From assembly GCA_037102815.1 (NCBI GenBank), contig BTPP01000003.1, positions 186,001 to 250,000 on the forward strand: DNA of 64,000 bases. Direction: 5' to 3'. Positions 57,781 through 64,000 of the stretch are shown in pieces. This stretch comes from Neurospora intermedia. Taxonomy: Eukaryota; Ascomycota; Sordariomycetes; Sordariales; Sordariaceae. Below the pieces are notes generated by a model that searched no databases, was not told the DNA's origin, and saw only the letters and a program-made list of their open reading frames with translations. The translations under genes were made by a program, and so were the position numbers. How positions within the stretch are numbered: position 1 is the stretch's first letter; each line of letters starts with the position of its first letter.

Positions 57781-60629
57781 TCAATCAGTCAGTTCCAGCC
57801 CCGCCTGACCTTCGTTCAGCACGACTACCACATACCGCCTCGACCCCTCCGGTAACTCTTGCTCTGCCGTCTCGTCTGTCGTCTCCTCCGAGATGTGCAT
57901 TGCAAGATCATGTAACTTCGGATCAGCCTTTGACAACATCTCAGGCGAACCATCGCGATTGATGGCTACGATGTAATGCGGTCGGCTTTGGAGCAGCTCA
58001 GGCGGGGCCGCGCCCTCTTCGAATACCACCACGTGCTTCTTGCTTTTAGAGTCCGCGGATTCTTCGTCGCCGTTCTTGTTTGACTGTTTCGAGGATTGAT
58101 CAACCGCGTAGCGGTTTCCAGTAACCAGAAGCGGATCTGTCTCCGGCAGGTGAGGAACCATCTTCATAAGGAGGCGATGCTCGGGGTTCTGGAGACGTGC
58201 CGGGATCGGTAAGTCGGTCTCGAAGGATGCTTGAAAGCGGAGTTGGGAGGCTGTTGAGCCGTCTGGCTGGAAACCTTCGCCCGGTGGCAACGTGGACTGC
58301 GTAGTGGTTGCGAGGGAAAAGTTCCCTACGCTAAATTGTCGGCGACGAGCCTTGGTCGTGGAGGAGCTGCTCGATCCCGATGTCAAGTTGCTCTGCTCCG
58401 TTTTGGGTGCATGGAGAATTTCGTGATGAAGCTTGTCAGGACCTCCACTATGGCTTGTATGTGGATCTTGGTAGTAAGGCGACCTGTCCTGCAGATCGCC
58501 CTTGTCCAACAAAGGTGCCGCCTCCTCGTCAGACGAATCTGCTGACGATGTTCCGGCGCTCTCAAAATTTGCTTCGGTGAGCAGCCCGCCCAAGAAGAAT
58601 AATGCGGTTAATCCTGCGCACCCGCACACCCATGAAAGCGTTGTAGTCAGCCCTCCCCAGCCCGAAACTCCCATAACGACTACAACAAGAAGCGGGCCAA
58701 CGAAACTGCCCCAGGCATTGGCGAGACTGGGTAGACTTTCAGCCTTTGCTGCGCCAGTTGACAGGCCACCCGTTCCAATTACATCCTCTCCACCGGCGAC
58801 TGCATCGAGAATCTCCTTCACTAACGGCTCACCGCAGAGACCGAAGGCTACAGAGATCCAGCCAAGGGTAGCCAGCAGTGCCGTCTGGACGGTCATCTTG
58901 TTCTGGGTTAACCCGCCTAGACAAGTGAAAGCCGGAGCAGCCGCAATGAAACCAAATGCTGTTAGCAATCGAGAAGCCTGCGCGAAACGTGCCGTAAGCG
59001 GGGTCGTTAAGAGGCCGACCAAAGCCGCCGGAGCCGAAAGGGGGACGAAGACGAAGCCGCTGGCAGCCATGGGCCATTCGAATGTTCGCTGCACGAAAAT
59101 CGGTAGCACACTTTGTAGTGCTGATCCGATCAGGCTAAGTGCGATGTATCCTCCCATGGGCACAATAAGTCGCAATACGGAGGGCGTCAGCACTCCCTCT
59201 TGAGTACCAGGAACTTCTGACGCCGCTAGGCTGGGCCGTCTGATCGAGCGGCTGGACACATGGCAGGGAGACACTTCTCTCGAGGAATACCCCCCGCCGG
59301 AGGAGAGAGTTCCATAGTTTCTCGAATCTTCTCGAGAGGCAAGGAGCCCCTCTGCCTCGTGTCGATCGCCTCTTGCCCTGGGATATCTGCCCGGCGGCAG
59401 TAACACCGCTACGAGACTTCCAAACAGAACCGTCAAAGCAATAACGGCATAAGCCAGTGTAAAGACAGCCGCCTGCCCACCAAAGAAACCATGCAGCAAT
59501 CCTGCAGACACCGGGCCGACCGAGATGGCGAAATTCTGGATAAACGCCGGTGTCATCCAAGTAAGCACGTCGACAGCAGCAGTTTCGTCGTCGCCTCCAT
59601 CCTCTTCATTGTCGTCTTCGCTGGCAGTCAAGACCACACCGGCAACCAAGCTGGAGCTGGCTCTCGCGATGGCCACACCTGCGATACCGTGTAGGGCGCG
59701 TGAGAGGACGAGGAAGAATAGATTGTGGTAGAATTGAAGCAGAACAAAGGAGCCCGCCGATAGAGCAAGCCCGCCGAACAGGAGGACCCAAAGAAGAGGG
59801 CCTTGGCGGGTAAGGTAGGGGACGGATGCTGAACAGTAGTCAAAAGTGTCAGTAACAACATGGACGAAGCTTGCGTGTGTGTCGCCGGATGGAGGTCGGT
59901 GACTTACAAGATACCGCTGCGAATGTGCCACCATATGTTGAGATAAGGATCGATGTCCAAAACTGCACTGGAAAGTAGAAAGATGTTAGTTTATCACTGT
60001 TGTCTTGTGAAAAAGGCGCAGTAGCTTGAACTTAACGTACAATGCTTATGGTGTACTCCCGCTCTGGTTTTCAGGATGGTGGGAATAAGAGGGACCAACA
60101 GCGCCGTCAGAAAAGCATCGGTGAACTGGGCAGCCTTGGCCACTACTATGAGAAGGGACATGGTGGTGTTGATGTCTGGCTGAGTAAGACCGAAAGTGGT
60201 GTCATGAAAACACGAAGGTAGGCGACGGTGGCTGTAATGGCCGCGACCGTCGAATCTGGCTGAAAGTGGATGATGATAGGAATTCACGTTGCCGTCGTGG
60301 GTGCTGCTGGGATCGCCGGTATGGATAGCGAGAGGCGGCGGTGGTGATGTTGCGCTTGGTGTTATTCGGTGCGGAGATACGGAACCGGAGGAGGATGGCG
60401 GTCGTTGTGGTCTACTGCCGGACCTGCCGCGCGTCGTCGTCAGTTGTGACTGCCACTGTGATTGCGACCAGAGAATGGCCTTGGAAAACAGGCTGGACTC
60501 GGCGGTAGTCTCTGTTGCTGTCTCTTCATGACGAGGATTATCCTGTTGTTTTGAAGTTGGGATGATGGCAGCGTCCGGTGGGTCAGGGTTTGTATCTGCA
60601 CGGGCGGGGCCTGTTGTTGGAACATCCAT
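57781..60629 (-). CDS. MFS transporter, vesicular amine transporter-like
   Basis: Three minus-strand exons, 60629-60041, 59967-59908 and 59828-57781, give 898 residues. Introns (GTACGT/TCCAG; GTAAGT/TTCAG) keep frame, and the middle exon is 60 bp. The first 155 residues are disordered; if translation starts instead at the internal MSLLIVVAKA the protein begins directly with the first membrane helix. Twelve hydrophobic segments follow in an MFS pattern, including AAQFTDAFLTALLVPLIPTI, FWTSILISTYGGTF and ARALHG-like FFLVLSRALHGIAGVAIARA. A central acidic loop and a C-terminal hydrophilic tail of about 230 residues (from EANFESAGTSSADSSDEEAA on) are long for the family. Substrate is unknown; homologues resemble vesicular monoamine carriers and multidrug exporters. 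Confidence 0.85.
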
Positions 60630-61859
60630 CCCGTCTGTTTCGTCCCAGCTTTCCGGCCTTGATTTGGATATGTCGCCCTTGTTCTTTCTTGTCTCTGGCT
60701 TGCCCTGTTGTCTACAGGCCGTATTGAAGGTCGAGATAAGACGTCGCGCGTTTTGTGTAACCCCGTCGTGAACCTAAAGAGGTGTGCTTCCGTTCGAGTC
60801 GATGCCCGAGACACCACAAGTGCTTGAAACTCCAATTCTTCCGGCGTCACACAACACAACCGATTTCTTCGGTTTTCGTTCTTTGTTCTCTCGGCCTGAT
60901 AGCTCTGTCTAGAGCTCTCTCCACAGCAGCGTTCTGCGATGCATCATGTGGGCAGAAGAAAAGAAGAGAAAATGATAAGAGACACGGGAGAACGGAAGAT
61001 ACACGTCTTTTCAACGGTCTCGTGAACTTGTTGGCTGCTTGCCTCTTTCTTTATCTTTGAAGTACCACCACACATTCACAGTCACAAGCGGGAACCGAAC
61101 CCTTGGAGCAGCACACCATGTCTTTGATCTACTGCAGTGTGAAACCCAGGCGCCAACCAACCACAGCCGTAGCGAGCTGTTCCCCCACTCCAACGGCACT
61201 CCGCTGGTGCGGGATTCCTGCTTGTCGTGTTGCCCATTTCTTCTCGATTTGCTGATGGCGATGATGCACTGCCGCCCATCCACACACACATCATGCCGGC
61301 GATGTACTTTGGGGTCTGTGTTCAACGAGCTCGATGACGGACGGAAGAACCTCAAACTCGATACCCCACCTTACAAAGATGATTTTATTCGTATGGTGTG
61401 TCCATTGCACGGAGAAACAAATTCCAAAGAATGGAAGACCTGGGCGGTTCCCGAGTACCGGATCACAAAAATGCAAGACAAGAAAGAGTGGTGTCCAAAC
61501 AGCATCACCTGAAAGCTGCCCCTCATCATAATGTTACTCGCCAAGCAGCGACCAAGAGGTCCCTTATCCACGCTAATCGTGCAGTTTCCTTTGCATTGCA
61601 GTGCCATCCTTGTCCGCAGCCGCGTAGCGCGCCGACATGAAGCAGGGCGTCGGGGTACTCGTCCAATGTCGAATGCGGTTAGGACTGTGACTGGGTAAGG
61701 GTTCAAGGTATTGCGCTGTTGGAGAAAAAAACAAAAATTAATAATGTGACTATAGAATTTGTAAATCATAAGAGTGGAAAAAAAGACTCAGTAAAGAGAT
61801 GTCGAAAAGAAGAAGCGGCTCGTATAGAAGTCAAAACAGAAAAAAAGAAATTGTCTTAT
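60630..61859. other. intergenic region
   Basis: Upstream of the transporter and 3' of the minus-strand tRNA. It holds the likely transporter promoter. The left end near the tRNA is A-rich on the plus strand. No gene is supported; short frames at 61,039-61,512 have no domain. Confidence 0.4.
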
Positions 61860-61930
61860 AGCTGCAACTCGTTTCGATCGAGTGACCTCCGGGTTATGAG
61901 CCCGGCGCGCTTCCGCTGCGCCATGCAGCT
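61860..61930 (-). tRNA. initiator tRNA-Met (CAT)
   Basis: The minus strand folds as a full tRNA of 71 nt without an intron. The acceptor stem AGCTGCA pairs with TGCAGCT, so the first pair is A1:U72, a eukaryotic initiator mark. The anticodon stem CCGGG/CCCGG carries the three G:C pairs next to the loop CTCATAA (anticodon CAT). The T loop is ATCGAAA instead of TTCRANN, with A54 and A60, another initiator mark. A T7 run about 15 nt downstream on the minus strand (around 61,843-61,850) is a likely pol III terminator. Confidence 0.95.
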
Positions 61931-63572
61931 GTTGAGGAAGGTTAATAGTTTAACACGCAACGTTTCTCTATACGGTCCACGTCATTTTGGTGGATACCAC
62001 AGCAGTATGTATGCAGTAGATAGGCTGACCCTTCCGCAGACCACCACGCAGCTTTCTTTCTTCCGACCAAAAAGTCCTTTCTTACTTCTCGTCCTTCACA
62101 AGCACCCCTCTTTGATTGTCATTTCGAAAAAGGCGGAGCACATCATCAATCAAACCACAGCCCCGATATATCTTTGCCCCACTTGCTCTTTCAAATCACC
62201 GTTTCAAACTCAACACTCGCTGACTCTTCACACTCCCGTCCTTCCCCCTCTCCTCCTCCTCGTCGTCATCATCCTCTCTCTCCCTTGTCGGAACCCTCAC
62301 CACCTCTTCTTCCCTCCTTCCCCTTCCGCTTCAATGATGAGGATCTTGGCTTCAGGAAATTCATGGCTGAGGCGCGTTGCTAGAGCATTTTCCACGGTTC
62401 CTCCGCCGATGCTTGACATGCGCGGGAGCTTTCAGTACCAACGAATCATATGTTGTTCATGTCCGAGTCCTGTTAGTGGCAATTGCATAATCGTATACTT
62501 AACTGTCATCAAATCTGGGTGCTCCCGAGGTCAAGGAGCCCACCGACAACCCAACCCAAAGAACGAGCGTGGACAAAGACCCACGACTGATAACAAAAGC
62601 TAGGTGCTTCAGACCTTGTTCAGAGTCGTGAGTGAGAAACGAGGGGGTTTGGGACACGCTTTGTGTACCTACTTATTCTTCCTCGACGCTTTACCGAGTG
62701 ACTGACCAAGGGTGAGCCACTTACGCGCATCACTCAAACAGAGTCTTTACCATATGTCTGGTCAAACCACATATACTTGAGAGATTTCCTGATCACTTCC
62801 TATTCCATTCCGCTTTCATTCTCCAGCTCGGATTCTGTTCAAACGCTCGAGCTTCTGGGTGCAAAGTCACATTGTCAATCCGTCTGAAGCCATTTTTGGG
62901 TTCAATCATGTTGAGACCCTGAAACTAGATAGTTTTTGGTAGTGAAGTAGTAGTAGCGAACTTGCGGATACCTCTATGTACACGATGTTTGTGCGCCCTG
63001 TCTTTGGTACCGCAACAGCGCAGTGAATTAGGATCATTGGAGAGGAGAACGAACGCCATTGGTATCTAGTTGATTAATAGTTCGAACTGTAGACGCGGAC
63101 TGCGTATACATGGTGTTAGATCGAGACTCAGAGTATACAGGAAGAAAAGAAAGCAGCAGGCTCTGTCGCTCGCTGTATCGCAAAAAGAGTGGGAAAATAT
63201 GGGCGAGAATCTCAAAGCATGAGCCATCCAACCATTACCTACTACACCGCTGCAACAACCTCACTACCGCTCAGAAGTAGCCGAAATGGACGTCTCTTAT
63301 TCTTCTTCAAAGCAAGTCTCCCCTTTCTCTTACTCCTTTGCTAAAGCTTTCAAAGAATCGCTGTCATGCTCAGGACGCCCAGCATTGAATGCATTCAAAG
63401 TGGTTCGACAGACGATACGATACCTAAGATGGCCGTTTGAATCCATCAGAGACGGACCCTCCACTAGAAACATAAACGGAGTTCCGCCTCGTCACATCCT
63501 CTTGCTGTGATTGACGACGAAGAATAAGACCCCGTATTAGATGATGATGATGAGGGTAACAATGGCGACGCC
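61931..63572. other. intergenic region
   Basis: It lies upstream of the minus-strand tRNA and downstream of the partial gene at the window end. A plus-strand open frame of 294 codons at 61719-62603 overlaps the tRNA, starts in A-rich sequence and has no domain, so it is taken as chance. No other feature is seen. Confidence 0.4.
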
Positions 63573-64000
63573 TCAGCCGCCGCAGGGAGTTGCAGACTCG
63601 CTTCTTCCCACATCGACACCGTTAAAGTTTAATGAAAGCGGTAACGGCTCCTCCAGATCTAGGTTCAGAGGCAGATCATCCAGCTCTACTACCTCTGGTG
63701 ATAACTCATCAATCCATGCCCCTGACTGTGGTAAATTTCTTCCTGGAACACGGAGATCAGTCCAAGGCTGCTCTCGGATATCTTCCTTTAGCCAACACTC
63801 GATGGGGGTCGTTGTCGGCTTGCAACTCCTGTTTCCAACAAGATAGTCATGTAGCTGTTGCTGTTGCTCTTGTAGTAGCTTGGGTTGGGTTTGCGGATGC
63901 TGGTGCTTTTCTCGGGTGGCATCAGAGTACGTGATGATGCTTGGGGCGGTTTCACTTCGATGGTTGAAGCTCCGTTGACCTGGGAGCTTTTTGCTATCCA
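63573..64000 (-). CDS. 3' end of an unidentified gene, cut by the window edge
   Basis: On the minus strand a frame is open from the window edge (63998) to a TGA at 63573-63575, 141 codons with no internal stop. It reads like coding sequence: a Gln run (QEQQQQLHDYLVGN), TTTPIECWLKEDIREQPW, and an acidic C-terminal part (AWIDELSPEVVELDDLPLNL) ending SATPCGG. The start lies outside the window. No domain is recognised and I infer no function. It is possible that the last part is an exon with an intron further upstream. Confidence 0.5.
   Translation of the reverse strand, partial: DSKKLPGQRSFNHRSETAPSIITYSDATREKHQHPQTQPKLLQEQQQQLHDYLVGNRSCKPTTTPIECWLKEDIREQPWTDLRVPGRNLPQSGAWIDELSPEVVELDDLPLNLDLEEPLPLSLNFNGVDVGRSESATPCGG

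Noticed and set aside
61719-62603. 294-codon plus-strand open frame
   Set aside because: It runs through the initiator tRNA and A-rich DNA, and its translation is low-complexity with no domain.
1-64000. CRISPR arrays, bacterial operons or riboswitches
   Set aside because: The window is clearly eukaryotic with spliced genes, and no spaced direct-repeat array was seen.

Overview
This window reads as nuclear DNA of a filamentous ascomycete of the order Sordariales, most likely Neurospora or a close relative such as Sordaria. Genes have short introns (about 50 to 120 bp) with GTRNGT donors and CTRAC branch points. A SAD-3-type meiotic-silencing helicase lies next to a CAMK-4-type kinase, a pairing I recall from Neurospora crassa. 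The tRNA is a eukaryotic initiator tRNA-Met that matches my memory of the N. crassa molecule, and two scattered 5S rRNA fragments fit a genome with dispersed 5S genes. Species cannot be fixed from sequence alone.

Left part (1-22.5 kb) is dense housekeeping sequence. In order: a small mitochondrial-type membrane protein, VPS71 (SWR1 complex), MON1 (minus; Rab7 exchange factor), DOP1 (Golgi/endosome traffic), TGS1 (minus; RNA cap trimethylation), GRH1/GRASP (Golgi), OST2/DAD1 (minus; N-glycosylation), a DUF202 membrane protein and a Zn2Cys6 regulator (minus). Several of these serve the secretory and endosomal system, but they are separate transcription units.

Middle part (22.5-42.5 kb) is gene-poor. 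A desert of about 9.4 kb lies upstream of the Zn2Cys6 gene. It holds a 373 bp MITE with PIF/Harbinger-like ends and the wreck of an S28 serine peptidase gene. Then come a Gly/Pro/Asn-repeat protein (minus), a duplicated 51 bp unit and a C20A15 tract, the CAMK-4/Srk1-type kinase (minus), and another 4.5 kb gap.

Right part (42.5-64 kb) holds the sad-3 helicase, a relic of an NB-ARC/TPR receptor abutting a 5S rRNA fragment, a DyP peroxidase (minus), a galactose-oxidase-like copper radical oxidase with its full set of active-site residues, a 213 bp pogo-like MITE next to the 3' part of another 5S sequence, SPT8 (minus; SAGA), a large MFS transporter (minus), the initiator tRNA and the 3' end of an unidentified gene that leaves the window. 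I found no clearly new biological system. The most unusual material is the set of relics and small elements in the gaps. Exon structures were worked out by hand from splice motifs and reading frame and have no transcript support.
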